Shown here one piece after another: positions 6,926 to 15,231 of a stretch of DNA of 40,654 nucleotides; the stretch's first letter is position 1; every line of letters begins with the position of its first letter. The translations under genes and the position numbers were made by a program. A model generated the notes under the pieces. The model did not search any database. It was not told the DNA's origin and saw nothing but the letters and a program-made list of their open reading frames with translations. The stretch is from Clostridiales bacterium (GTDB lineage Bacteria > Bacillota > Clostridia > Lachnospirales > WQUN01), in assembly GCA_031270945.1 (NCBI GenBank), contig JAISWZ010000476.1:1-40654 (forward strand), given 5' to 3'.

Positions 6926-8275
6926 ATGAACAGCCAAACGAAAAAGCCAAAGCCAAGAGCCGTTGCGATAGCCATTGTTGCCGCTCTGGTAGTTCTTGTG
7001 CCATGCGCTGTCGCCTGGGCAAGCTTGAGCAGCGATCCCGCAAACAGCAATGAGCCATCCATCAATGTTGGCGCTCCTGATTTCGTTGGAAAGCCTATAA
7101 ACTTCATGGATTCACCCGCTGTTGGCGATTCGGCTGAGGATAGCGATCCAGAACTGCCAACTGACAATGAAATCGAGCTCATGGAACCAGAGGATGAATC
7201 GCTTTTGCCCGATGGAGAGTCGGCCGCCATTGTCAACACGACTCCTTCCGATGCCCATACGGGCAAGTTCCCTGTGGATGATCCATCCATTGCCAATACG
7301 GGCAAGTTCCCTGTAGATGATCCATCCATTGCCAATACGGGCGAATTCCCTGTAGATGAGCCATCCATCAATGTTGGCGCTCCTGAATCCATTGAAAAGC
7401 CTTCAAACTTCATGGATTCACCCGTTGTTGATGATTCGGCTGAGGATAGCGATCCGGAACCGCCAACTGACAATGAGATCGAGCTCATGGAACCAGAGGA
7501 TGAATCGCTTTTGCCCGATGGAGGGTCGACCGCCATTGTCAACACGACTCCTTCCGATGCCAATCCGCGCAGGTTCCCTGTAAGTGAGCGAATGATGAGA
7601 GATCCGCCACCTCTTAACATGCCACCTAGGCCTACACCTATATTACCCCCTTATATTCCCGGCAAGGAATATTTCACTTCCGTCGATCCTGAAGGATCGG
7701 GGCCTGTCCCTAGCGTGGATAGCTCCAACGCTGTAGACGGCTCCAACGTTATAGACGGCTCCAACGCTGTAGACGGCTCCAACGATATAGACGACTCCAA
7801 CGATATAGACGGCTCGCCTCTTGTCTCAGACGCCGTGTATTGGCTCGAGCAACCTGTAGATTTTCCTGAGCTTGGCTCCTGGGACTTCAGCTTGCCTAAA
7901 CGCGTTCCGATGACCTTGACGTTTGACAACGGCTTGACCCCCACAACGATGGTTATTTCCGCCACAGATTGGGAGGCGTCTCCTGCGGCAAACATGGGAT
8001 TCGGAATGGAGACCAACCGCAATAACAGCTCGCACAATGAGTTTGGGTACAGATTCTTCGCCAGGTATACTGTGGTGGATAACAGCTGGGTGGAAGACAG
8101 GACCCGGCAACGCGGAGAAATTATGCCTCAGGGAGATGATAGGGAGAGTGGATATTGGGCATTCTTCGCTTATGGCATAACCCCAGGGGAACTATATATA
8201 TACCAAATATATCATTTGCCGACTAACAAATTCGCGTTTGTTATATTTGGGGATTCTCAGTTTTTAGTGGAATAG
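6926..8275 (+). CDS. Secreted protein with internal duplications
   Basis: A Lys-rich N-terminus and a hydrophobic stretch (about residues 12-36, VAIAIVAALVVLVPCAVAWA) look like a Sec signal peptide or single membrane anchor. The acidic middle is built from two copies of a unit running from EPSINVGAP through ELMEPEDESLLPDG to VNTTPSDA. Between them are three short units like NTGKFPVDDPSIA, and after them runs of SNAVDG/SNDIDG. The last 140 or so residues form an aromatic-rich domain without repeats, perhaps the functional part. I do not recognise it. The ATG at 6926 is chosen because GGAGG lies at 6913-6917; a TTG at 6911 would overlap that site. The protein is probably displayed on or released from the cell surface. 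Confidence 0.8.
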   Translation: MNSQTKKPKPRAVAIAIVAALVVLVPCAVAWASLSSDPANSNEPSINVGAPDFVGKPINFMDSPAVGDSAEDSDPELPTDNEIELMEPEDESLLPDGESAAIVNTTPSDAHTGKFPVDDPSIANTGKFPVDDPSIANTGEFPVDEPSINVGAPESIEKPSNFMDSPVVDDSAEDSDPEPPTDNEIELMEPEDESLLPDGGSTAIVNTTPSDANPRRFPVSERMMRDPPPLNMPPRPTPILPPYIPGKEYFTSVDPEGSGPVPSVDSSNAVDGSNVIDGSNAVDGSNDIDDSNDIDGSPLVSDAVYWLEQPVDFPELGSWDFSLPKRVPMTLTFDNGLTPTTMVISATDWEASPAANMGFGMETNRNNSSHNEFGYRFFARYTVVDNSWVEDRTRQRGEIMPQGDDRESGYWAFFAYGITPGELYIYQIYHLPTNKFAFVIFGDSQFLVE

Positions 8276-8687
8276 CCGTACATCACGGTCAATTAACCAA
8301 ATATAGCATTAATACTTGGTTTTTGAATCAACTCACTGGAGCTTATCGGGAAGCTTATCCCCAAGCATTTGCTTTTTGCTCATAACTTGGAACCAAATGT
8401 GGAAACCTATGAGCGGCGATCAAGAAGTTCAAGCTTGGACTTGGTATAGCACTCTCAACTGTTTGAACCGCGCAATATCTCGAAATCGGATTTCAGGCGT
8501 ATTTACTGGGTTTCTCATCTAAGTGAAAAACTCGTTTTCGTCGGCAAATGTCGAGGCGTGGCACGATGTGCTGCAGTGGTGCAACGCCTCCAAATTTTTT
8601 GAAAGCGGTCACCAAGTCTTCGACTCTTCTCACAGTTGATTTCGCCAGGATTTTTCTGGCAATACAATGATTCCTGAAAAGGCGCGA
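8276..8687. other. Spacer, no gene seen; one long hairpin
   Basis: No believable frame on either strand. GAGGCGTGGCAC and GTGCAACGCCTC can pair across a 14-base loop at about 8552-8590. Otherwise nothing recognised. The plus-strand gene ending at 8275 has no obvious terminator close by. Confidence 0.5.
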
Positions 8688-8715
8688 CAAAAAGCCCCCG
8701 GCTAAGCCGGGGGCT
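8688..8715 (-). terminator. Terminator for the minus-strand ECF gene
   Basis: AGCCCCCGGC/GCCGGGGGCT, a 10-bp perfect stem with a TAA loop, followed on the minus strand by a run of T (A at 8688-8693). It lies just after the stop at 8738. Confidence 0.8.
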
Positions 8716-8737
8716 AGATTTATGTGCATTCCGCTCG

Positions 8738-9256
8738 TCAGGAAAACCGGCTTCCGTTTGGAATGCTTATGATTGCTTTCTTGAGCGCGGGATATAGGGC
8801 AACCGTCGAAACCGCAGCGCAAGTGCCTTGCAGCAGGTTTGCAGGCAGTGCGACAATAGCGTAGCTAAAGCCGAACAAAAGTGTTTCATACAGCGAATAC
8901 CCGCCGTTCATAATCAAGCCGCCGATCACGCTTGCGGCAATGACTGATTTTGCGCCCTTGGCAAAGCAAATCTTTCCTGCTATAAAACCTATCGCAAATT
9001 TGATTATAGCGGTCGCAGGCACGTATATTGCCGCACCTGCAAAAACATCGGCCAGGACGCTTCCGAAAAGCCCGGCAAACGCGGCTGGAAATCCGCCGAT
9101 AAACGCAGCGGCAAGATAAATGACAGTGTCGCCCAGATTGAAGTAAGCGCCGCTAAGCGTTGGGATCGGAATCCTCAAGAAGTATGTAGCGGCAAAGACA
9201 AGCGCGGCGGCTGCTGCTGTTATTGCTATTTTTCTGGTGCTTGCTGGCGTTTCCAT
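8738..9256 (-). CDS. ECF transporter S component
   Basis: The 172-aa protein is almost entirely hydrophobic, with about five or six membrane helices. It has the look of substrate-binding S components of energy-coupling factor vitamin transporters: an N-terminal helix, then FNLGDTVIYLAAAFIGGFPA and a GSVLADVFAGAAIYVPATAIIKFAIG core. Such proteins bind a vitamin or precursor and work with shared EcfA/A'/T subunits, none of which are encoded in this window. The substrate cannot be read from the sequence. AGGAGAG precedes the ATG. The gene lies downstream of an SsuC-type permease, separated by a MITE end, and has its own terminator. Confidence 0.75.
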   Translation of the reverse strand: METPASTRKIAITAAAAALVFAATYFLRIPIPTLSGAYFNLGDTVIYLAAAFIGGFPAAFAGLFGSVLADVFAGAAIYVPATAIIKFAIGFIAGKICFAKGAKSVIAASVIGGLIMNGGYSLYETLLFGFSYAIVALPANLLQGTCAAVSTVALYPALKKAIISIPNGSRFS

Positions 9257-9277
9257 AGCTCTCTCCTATGCAAGACA

Positions 9278-9294
9278 TATTTTGGGATATGCAC
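9278..9294. mobile_element. Solo MITE right end
   Basis: ATTTTGGGATATGCAC followed by TTA, matching the right terminus of complete copies. No partner end is visible nearby, so this is a relic. Confidence 0.55.
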
Positions 9295-9389
9295 TTAAAT
9301 TTAGACAGTTAGTTGCCTAGGCGCGTTAAAGAATGGGCACATCTGTGACGCAGCAAAGCCCCCGGCTACGCTGGAGGCTTTGGCAAGCA

Positions 9390-10157
9390 TTAGCCGCGCC
9401 AAACAAACCCGCGCTTTTCAATGTACTCCAGCAAGTTGTTGAGCAATACGCCAAGCACTGCCATAACCAATATGTAGGCGTACATTTCAGGAAAGCGCAT
9501 GTTGCCCTGGTTAAAATTCAAGCGATATCCCAAGCCCCGGTTGGCGCCTAGCATCTCTGCCGCGATTACAATGAGTATCGAAGTGGTGGCGGCTATCCGG
9601 ACACCAGTGAATATGTGAGGAAGAGAAGCCGGAAAAATGACTGTGACGAAGAGCCTGATGGACTTTGCGCCCATGGCTCGCGAAGCTCGAATCAAGTCTG
9701 GAGGAACTGTGCGCACTCCCGCGATTGTGTTTAGAAGAACGCTCCACATGACGCCCCAAAATATCACAGCGACTTTTGACACTTCAGTAATGCCGAAAAA
9801 CATTATGAAAACTGGCAGAAGCGCAAGGGTTGGAGTGTTTCTAAACGCTTGAAGCAACGGGTTTATGAGCGTGGCAAACCTGCGGAACCAGCCAATTGCA
9901 AGCCCCAAGGGCAAGGAGAAAGCGACTCCAAGCACGAAGCCCAGTCCGGAACGCCTGAGGCTTGCTATCAGGTTTATCCAAATTTCCCCGCTTAGGATAA
10001 GCCCCCAAAGAGTGCTTATGACCTTTGTAAAAGGCGGAAGGAAAAGAGGGTTTACAAAAAGCTCAAGCCTTGAGGCGAGTTCCCAGACCGCGAAAAAGAT
10101 GACCAGCGAGATGGTGTTGTCAAATACATACTGAAGCTTTTTCAGTCCGTTTTTCAT
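9390..10157 (-). CDS. ABC transporter permease, SsuC/TauC/ThiX type
   Basis: This 255-aa inner-membrane protein has about six helices and the binding-protein-dependent permease loop RASRAMGAKSIRLFVTVIFP (about residues 160-180), which docks the ATPase. Family members import sulfonates, taurine, nitrate or thiamine precursors. The gene starts 15 bp after the stop of the substrate-binding gene, so the two form an operon. No ATPase gene of the pair lies in the window, which is unusual for this class. The start ATG has only a weak AAGG site. Since the binding-protein gene is broken, this permease may now have no partner. Confidence 0.85.
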   Translation of the reverse strand: MKNGLKKLQYVFDNTISLVIFFAVWELASRLELFVNPLFLPPFTKVISTLWGLILSGEIWINLIASLRRSGLGFVLGVAFSLPLGLAIGWFRRFATLINPLLQAFRNTPTLALLPVFIMFFGITEVSKVAVIFWGVMWSVLLNTIAGVRTVPPDLIRASRAMGAKSIRLFVTVIFPASLPHIFTGVRIAATTSILIVIAAEMLGANRGLGYRLNFNQGNMRFPEMYAYILVMAVLGVLLNNLLEYIEKRGFVWRG

Positions 10158-10172
10158 ATTTATATACCAGCC

Positions 10173-11442
10173 TTATTGACCGTAGTCGTTGTGCACCAAG
10201 CCGTCCCAATGGAGCGTGTTGTCTGATTCAGGTATGTCCTTTGGCACAAACGCGTTGGTGTAGATTTCCTCGGCTGTCACCTCTCCGGGCCTAAGGACTC
10301 CGACCTTCTCGCCTAGATCCATCCAAAGCTTGATGTATTCTGGATCTATGTTCTTGTTTTCGTCCTGGATAAGGGCAAGCACAGATCCCTCTTCAAGGCC
10401 AAGAACTGCCGCCATGAGGTTTTGGGCTTCCACTGGATTGCGGTTGCTCCATATTCGGCCTCGGTACATTGCGTCAACAAAGCCTTGCGCCACGTCTGGA
10501 TGTTCTTCTATTATGGAGTCATGGATAGCTCTGGCGCCAAGGCCAGCGCCCGGGCTGTGGAACACGTCCCAAGACATGCCGATTGAGCGGACTTCGCCTG
10601 TTGCAAGCAGGATTGAAGAATAAGTGCATATCCCAAAATTATATCCGAGGCACCGGAAAAATCCGGCGTTGAAGCATTCGCCAGGATTTTTCCGGTGCCA
10701 TTACGGAATTTTGGGATATGCACTAAGGCGTGTGAGAAGTGGTGACGTCAATCAGGCCCTGAACAAGGGACTGCTCTTGAACCCCAGAGCCTGGAAGAGT
10801 GACAAACTCAACCTTAGAGCTGTCAAGCCCCTTGAAGTCCAGATGGTACTGCAGGTATCCGTCTGTGCAGATCCCTGTTCCGGTCATTCCGACTTTCTTC
10901 CCAAGAATGTCTTCTATAGATTGAATGTCGCTGTCGTTTCTGACCAGGTAGTTCACGTGCGGGTTGTCTGGAGAGTCAACCATGCCAGGCACAATCATTG
11001 TTACATGCAGTCCTGCCGCCCGAGCCTGCGCCACCCCAGAGGGATGCCCGGAATACGAAACGTCGATCTCGCCTTGCTCCATCATCTGGTAGTCTGTTAT
11101 CCCTGTAGGCTTGGCGCCAACATACTTGATCTTGATCCCTGCGTCGCGAAAGAAGCCCATTTCGTCTGCTATGGTGAATTCCATGAAGGTGCCAGGGTTA
11201 ACCGCCCTTAGCACGAACAGCTCGCTGTCAGGAATGGCTGTGTCTGCCGCCAGATGAGATGCTGGCTTTTCTGTTGGAGCTGTTGCTGGAGCGGCTGTCT
11301 CTGCGCTTGAAGTCGCGTCAGGCCAGACGATGGGTGTTGAGCTGGGCGTAGGCGCAACGCTTGACGCCGGAGCGTTCCCTCCGCAAGCGGATAGAGCCAG
11401 CAAAGCTGACAAAGTTAATAAGATGAAACGTGACGCTTTCAT
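10173..11442 (-). pseudogene. SsuA/NMT1-type substrate-binding lipoprotein, split by a MITE
   Basis: The N-terminal part (11442-10727) begins with a lipoprotein signal (LSALLALSAC, cysteine about residue 20), a Pro/Ser/Thr linker and the first lobe of a periplasmic-binding-like protein (FMEFTIADEMGFFRDAGI, GEIDVSYSGHP). It stops at a TAG made at the junction with a 100-bp element (10624-10723). The C-terminal part resumes after the element as SSILLATGEVRSIGMSWDVF and ends at 10173. Removing the element plus one copy of the 3-bp duplication restores one frame reading ...TSHTPYSSILLATG. That would give about 390 aa, normal for the family. The gene is recently inactivated, or expressed as two pieces: an internal ATG (10577) lacks a clear ribosome site. 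Confidence 0.85.
10624..10723. mobile_element. Complete 100-bp MITE with TAA duplication
   Basis: Termini GTGCATATCCCAAAATT are exact inverted repeats, flanked by TAA at 10621-10623 and 10724-10726. Inside, CACCGGAAAAATCC and GGATTTTTCCGGTG pair, so the whole element can fold into one hairpin. It has no coding capacity. It interrupts the substrate-binding gene. Confidence 0.9.
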
Positions 11443-11459
11443 GTGTAAGCACTCCTTAG

Positions 11460-11487
11460 GCGCATATCCCCAATTGGGACATGCTCT
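11460..11487. mobile_element. Very short MITE relic next to the lipoprotein RBS
   Basis: GCGCATATCCCCAATTGGGACATGCTC consists of two terminal sequences fused end to end. It lies immediately before CTAAGGAG, the ribosome site of the lipoprotein gene, so it forms part of that gene's leader. It is probably a deletion product of a longer copy. Confidence 0.55.
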
Positions 11488-11532
11488 TGTATTTGCTTTC
11501 TCTTGTTAAAAATTATTTACTTGCGAGTAAAT

Positions 11533-12627
11533 TCAGCTGAGACCCAAAATCTCTCCCAAAATGGCAAGCGCCTTTTTGTTTTCCTCTTCTGTTCCAATAG
11601 TGACGCGAAGCCAAGTAGGCATGCCAAATTCTGTTCCTTTGCGAACCAGGACGCCTCTTTTTAGGTATTCCAGCTCAATCTCAGCGGAGTCCCGCAAAGT
11701 GTTGAACATGATGAAGTTGCAATGAGTCGGGATGCACTCGATCTTCCATCTGCCCAAAGTTTCGTAATAAAGCTTGCGGCCTGCGGCGTTTGCCGAGACA
11801 ACATAGTCGTAGTGCTCCTGGTCGCTCAAGGCGCCAACTGCCGCTGCCTGGGCCGCGCCATTTACGTTTATGGGAAGCTTTTCCCTGGACAGAGCGTCTA
11901 TGATGCTTGGATGCCCGTAAGCGTAGCCGATTCGAGCTGACGCCAGAGAGTAAACCTTTGAGAAAGTCCGCAATGACACAACGTTGTCGTGGTATCTCGC
12001 GAAATCAATCCCGTCTGGAAAGTCGTCTCCGTCAACGAAATCTACGTATGCCTCATCAAGAACCACAAGCTTGTCGCTTGGAAGTTTTTCCAGAAACGGC
12101 TCAAACTCAGATCTTGTGAAGTATGTGCCTGTTGGGTTGTTGGGGTTTACAAGGCAAACCAGCCTGGTTTTGGGCGTGACTGCCTCAAGCAGCGCATCAA
12201 GGTCGATCCTGTGGCTCTTTAGGGGAACCGTCACAGGAACGCCTCCCGCTTGTGTCACAGACGTTTTGTACCATCCGAAAGAGGGACTTGGAATCACAGC
12301 CTCATCGCCTGGATTCAAGTAGGTCAAGGCCGTCAAGGATATCAGCTCAAATGAGCCGTTGCCGAACAATAACTGTTCTTTCTCGACATTAAGCCGCTCC
12401 GCAAGCCTTTCTCTCAGGATTGTGCAGTACGGGTCAGGGTACCGGGCAAGTTCCGGCTCGAAATTGCGAAGTGCTGCAATAGCCTTCTCTGATACGCCGT
12501 GATTGTTTTCATTGCCTGAAAGCTTGATGAACTTTGAGATATTGAACTCGCGCCGCGCAGACTCAAGCGAGCGGGCAGGCGCAAAAGGCGCGATTTCCTT
12601 AAGAGCTTCTCTGTATGGAACAGCCAT
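11533..12627 (-). CDS. hisC: HisC-type histidinol-phosphate aminotransferase
   Basis: This 364-aa cytoplasmic enzyme belongs to the fold-type I PLP aminotransferases. Landmarks are the N-terminal KLSGNEN, the cofactor-binding region GNGSFELI, NPNNPTGTYF, LDEAYVDF, and the Schiff-base lysine in TFSKVYSLASARIGY (about K224). HisC converts imidazole-acetol phosphate and glutamate to histidinol phosphate; close relatives act on aromatic amino acids or other substrates. No other histidine gene lies nearby, so the exact substrate is uncertain. The neighbours are a polyol-type dehydrogenase and cysteine synthase. AGGAGA precedes the ATG and a 13-bp hairpin sits just upstream of it. Confidence 0.8.
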   Translation of the reverse strand: MAVPYREALKEIAPFAPARSLESARREFNISKFIKLSGNENNHGVSEKAIAALRNFEPELARYPDPYCTILRERLAERLNVEKEQLLFGNGSFELISLTALTYLNPGDEAVIPSPSFGWYKTSVTQAGGVPVTVPLKSHRIDLDALLEAVTPKTRLVCLVNPNNPTGTYFTRSEFEPFLEKLPSDKLVVLDEAYVDFVDGDDFPDGIDFARYHDNVVSLRTFSKVYSLASARIGYAYGHPSIIDALSREKLPINVNGAAQAAAVGALSDQEHYDYVVSANAAGRKLYYETLGRWKIECIPTHCNFIMFNTLRDSAEIELEYLKRGVLVRKGTEFGMPTWLRVTIGTEEENKKALAILGEILGLS

Positions 12628-12645
12628 GGGATGTCTCCTAATAGA

Positions 12646-12760
12646 GGTAGAAGCAAAAGAAAGGCTTTTTGCTTCTACCCAAGATCCTTGTCAAGGATTC
12701 CGGGGAGCGAAAGAACTGCGCTTCTCACTCAATCGTGTATAGCAACTTTTTTCGCTCCCC
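12646..12760 (-). promoter_or_regulatory. Three hairpins in the hisC leader
   Basis: Reading toward the gene: GGGGAGCGAAA/TTTCGCTCCCC (12702-12712 with 12750-12760), ATCCTTG/CAAGGAT (12684-12698), and GGTAGAAGCAAAA paired with its complement (12646-12679). The last ends seven bases before the ribosome site AGGAGA. None has a U tract, so I do not call a terminator. Control of translation or mRNA protection are possible roles. Confidence 0.45.
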
Positions 12761-12810
12761 AAAACTATTAACAAGCGAATAATTTAAGGCTTTTTATCAA
12801 ATTCTAGATC

Positions 12811-13941
12811 CTATACCGCAGTCCCGAAAACCCGGGGCTTTTTCGCCTCCAAAAACTCGCTTCCAACGCGGTCTGTCTCGTGCAAAAGATCTACTATCCT
12901 GTCTTCCGTGAGAGTGATCCTTGCGCCGTAAGCGTCATTGGCGCTTAGCAGTGACTTTGCGCCAGCCCGAAGCTTGCTGTCTAGGCTAGATCCGCCCAAG
13001 CCCAGCGCCTCGAAGGTTAAAGGCTGCTTCAAAGCGTGAAATATCTCCAAGCGCTCACTCAGCTCGCTAGCGGGGACGTTTTCGTATAGTGCCGCCGCAA
13101 TCAGGAAAAACGCGATCTGCTCTCCGTGAAGAGACTTGTGAAGTTCGTTCACAACCGAAAACTTGTGATAAAAGGGATGGGCGAAGCCTCCTATCTGGGT
13201 TTCATCGTCATCCCGAGGGCTCACAAAAAATCCGGTGAGAAGGATGTTGACATTGATTAACTCTTTGACCTTGACAGGATCGTATATGCCCGCCTCAAGG
13301 TCGTCTATGATCCCTGGCCCCTCGCTTAGGATGAACTCGCGTATCAATTCAGACTGCTTTACAAGCCAGCGCGAATGCAGGGTTCTAGACTTGTTCAGAT
13401 GCCCGTTTTGCTCATACCATCTGGCCAGCGCGTCAGAAGCGCCAGATCTAAGGTAGCGGGGTGGAGCGCTTGCGATAACGTCCGTGTCCGCAATTATAAA
13501 GACCGGAGAGTTGGGGTTGCTCAAAGGGGTCTCAAACACGCCCAGATCGTCGTAAATGATTGAAACTGGCGCCCAAGACGCGCACGTGGCCGCCTGGGTA
13601 GGAATGCTGATTACAGGAAGGCTAGCGAAAGTCCCTGCCGCCTTTGTCACATCATGGATCCGCCCTCCGCCAACAGAGACCAGCGCATCAGCCTTTAGCT
13701 CCAAGGCCTGGGCTTCGATCTCGTGAGCGGCTTTGATTGAAGGATAGCCGTTGTGCAGGAAGAACTTGTGCGAGACGCCATTGCCATCCAGCCCTTTGGA
13801 CAGCGCTGGTCCCACTTTCTCAAAAGGCGTCTTGCTTCCAATAATCAAAACTGATTTCGCGCGCTTTGCGATCTCGACTCCGGCAGAGTTGATCGCGCCG
13901 GGCTTGCTGAGGTAGTGCTTGGGCAAAGTGATAGTAGTCAT
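12811..13941 (-). CDS. Glycerol dehydrogenase-like iron-type alcohol dehydrogenase
   Basis: This 376-aa cytoplasmic NAD(P)-dependent oxidoreductase has the family layout: an N-terminal nucleotide-binding half with VSVGGGRIHDVTKA (about residues 90-105) and IPTQAATCASWAP, and a helical metal-binding half with the SGASDALARWYE aspartate, GFAHPFYHKF and LHKSLHGEQIAFF histidines. These match the Asp/His/His metal ligands of glycerol dehydrogenases. The enzyme should oxidise a polyol or reduce a ketone; I cannot tell the substrate. It lies between cysteine synthase and the aminotransferase but with long hairpin-rich gaps, so co-transcription is uncertain. Confidence 0.8.
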   Translation of the reverse strand: MTTITLPKHYLSKPGAINSAGVEIAKRAKSVLIIGSKTPFEKVGPALSKGLDGNGVSHKFFLHNGYPSIKAAHEIEAQALELKADALVSVGGGRIHDVTKAAGTFASLPVISIPTQAATCASWAPVSIIYDDLGVFETPLSNPNSPVFIIADTDVIASAPPRYLRSGASDALARWYEQNGHLNKSRTLHSRWLVKQSELIREFILSEGPGIIDDLEAGIYDPVKVKELINVNILLTGFFVSPRDDDETQIGGFAHPFYHKFSVVNELHKSLHGEQIAFFLIAAALYENVPASELSERLEIFHALKQPLTFEALGLGGSSLDSKLRAGAKSLLSANDAYGARITLTEDRIVDLLHETDRVGSEFLEAKKPRVFGTAV

Positions 13942-14285
13942 AACGCCTCCAAGGAAAACCGGTCAATGATTTAGGTGTAAAAGCCGATATCGAGGGTGTA
14001 AGCCTTGTTCTTTTTTGCGTTTTCGGCGGCTGGCGCAGTGTACGCAGAGCCAATGCTAATCAGATTGAGAAGAACCTTCAACTCCGCATGCGCTCGCTTT
14101 GCGGCAAAATTTGCCATGGGGCGAAAAGCGCAGTTCTTTTCGCCCCCTGAAATATAAATATACCGAAACATTCGCAGCTAACGTCCTAAATTCTTGCTTT
14201 TCTCTTGAACTTCAGGACTTTTCTTGATCTTCAGGATTTCTCTTGATCTTCAGAACTTCTCGTAAATTTCAGGACTCTTGAACCC
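13942..14285. other. Spacer with hairpin, possible 48-aa ORF and tandem repeat
   Basis: GGGGCGAAAAG and CTTTTCGCCCC form an 11-bp stem at 14118-14146. Immediately after it on the minus strand is an ATG (14117) opening a 48-aa frame (MANFAAKRAHAELKVLLNLI... to 13971) with no visible ribosome site, so coding is doubtful. The loop carries GAACTGCG, also found at 12713-12720 in the hisC leader. A 19-20-bp tandem repeat fills 14201-14276. Confidence 0.4.
14201..14276. repeat. 19-20-bp tandem repeat, four units
   Basis: Units resembling TCTTGATCTTCAGGACTT begin at about 14201, 14221, 14240 and 14259. The array lies just past the 3' end of cysK. It is probably a slippage product without a known function. 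Confidence 0.7.
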
Positions 14286-15212
14286 TTATTCGTAGTCCTT
14301 ATACAAGCTTGTAGACAGGTACCTCTCTCCAGTGTCCGGAAAGATTGCAACAATCAGCTTCCCCTTGTTTTCAGGTTTCCCAGCGATAACGCTTGCCGCG
14401 TGAGCGGCGGCGCCTGAAGAGGTTCCCACCAGCAAACCCTCGGTTCGAGCCAGCGAGCGGGACTTTTCAATCGCGTCAGAGGCCGTGACTTGGATAACCT
14501 CATCAACTACGCTCTTGTTGTAGACCTCCGGAACAAACCCAGCGCCGATGCCCTGTATGCCGTGGCTGATCGAAGGCGCTACTGGCGGCACAGGCTCTAC
14601 CGCAACGATCTTGACTTCAGGCTTCAATGCCTTCAGCGCTTCCCCAACTCCTGTTATGGTGCCGCCAGTGCCTACGCCAGCCACAACAATATCAACTGTT
14701 CCAGCAGTGTCGCTCCATATTTCAGGGCCTGTTGTCTCTCTGTGCATCCAAGGGTTGATGGGATTGCGGAACTGCTGAGGCAAAAACGCGAACGGGATCT
14801 CTTTCGCCAATTGCTCCGCCTTGCGCACTGCGCCTCCTGCGCCCTCCTCAGCCGGGGTGAATACTATCTCCGCCCCCAAGGCGTAAAGGAGCCGTATGCG
14901 CTCCTCGCTTGCCGTGTTGGGCATTACTATTATGATGCGGTACTTCCTTGCGGCGGCCACATACGCAAGCGCTATGCCGGTGTTGCCGCTCGTGGGCTCA
15001 ATGATTACGGTATCCTTGTGGATTAGCCCGCGCTCCTCGCCATCTTTTATCATGGCGTAACCTATCCGGTCTTTCACGCTCCCTCCGGGGTTGAACCCTT
15101 CAAGCTTGGCAACGATGGGCTGGGAAACCCCAAGCTCAGCGCTGAAGCCCTCAAGCTGAAGCAGAGGGGTGTTGCCGATAAGGTCTGTGAGTTTTCTTGC
15201 GATCTTAGGCAC
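14286..15212 (-). CDS. cysK: Cysteine synthase A
   Basis: O-acetylserine sulfhydrylase: a PLP enzyme that makes cysteine from O-acetylserine and sulfide in the cytoplasm. At 308 aa it has the usual length and all the hallmark motifs: IGNTPLLQL, NPGGSVKDRI with the PLP lysine (about K47), EPTSGNTGIALAYVAA, the phosphate-binding GTGGTITGVG, EGLLVGTSSGAA, and a C-terminal FPDTGERYLST. The start is a GTG at 15212, since the frame has no suitable ATG. A hairpin with a T-rich tail lies 29 bases upstream and looks like an attenuator. Confidence 0.93.
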   Translation of the reverse strand: MPKIARKLTDLIGNTPLLQLEGFSAELGVSQPIVAKLEGFNPGGSVKDRIGYAMIKDGEERGLIHKDTVIIEPTSGNTGIALAYVAAARKYRIIIVMPNTASEERIRLLYALGAEIVFTPAEEGAGGAVRKAEQLAKEIPFAFLPQQFRNPINPWMHRETTGPEIWSDTAGTVDIVVAGVGTGGTITGVGEALKALKPEVKIVAVEPVPPVAPSISHGIQGIGAGFVPEVYNKSVVDEVIQVTASDAIEKSRSLARTEGLLVGTSSGAAAHAASVIAGKPENKGKLIVAIFPDTGERYLSTSLYKDYE

Positions 15213-15231
15213 TCTTCACATCGTCCTTTCA

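Noticed and set aside
6883..7620. 245-aa minus-strand frame opposite the secreted repeat protein
   Set aside because: Antisense of a repeated coding region; the plus-strand frame has promoter, ribosome site and signal peptide.
9356..9383. Terminator after the SsuC-type permease
   Set aside because: AAAGCC/GGCTTT stem has mismatches above it and no U tract, so I do not list it as a feature.
13971..14117. 48-aa minus-strand ORF as a real gene
   Set aside because: No ribosome site; the ATG is directly next to a strong hairpin, and I see no recognisable domain. Mentioned only within the spacer entry.
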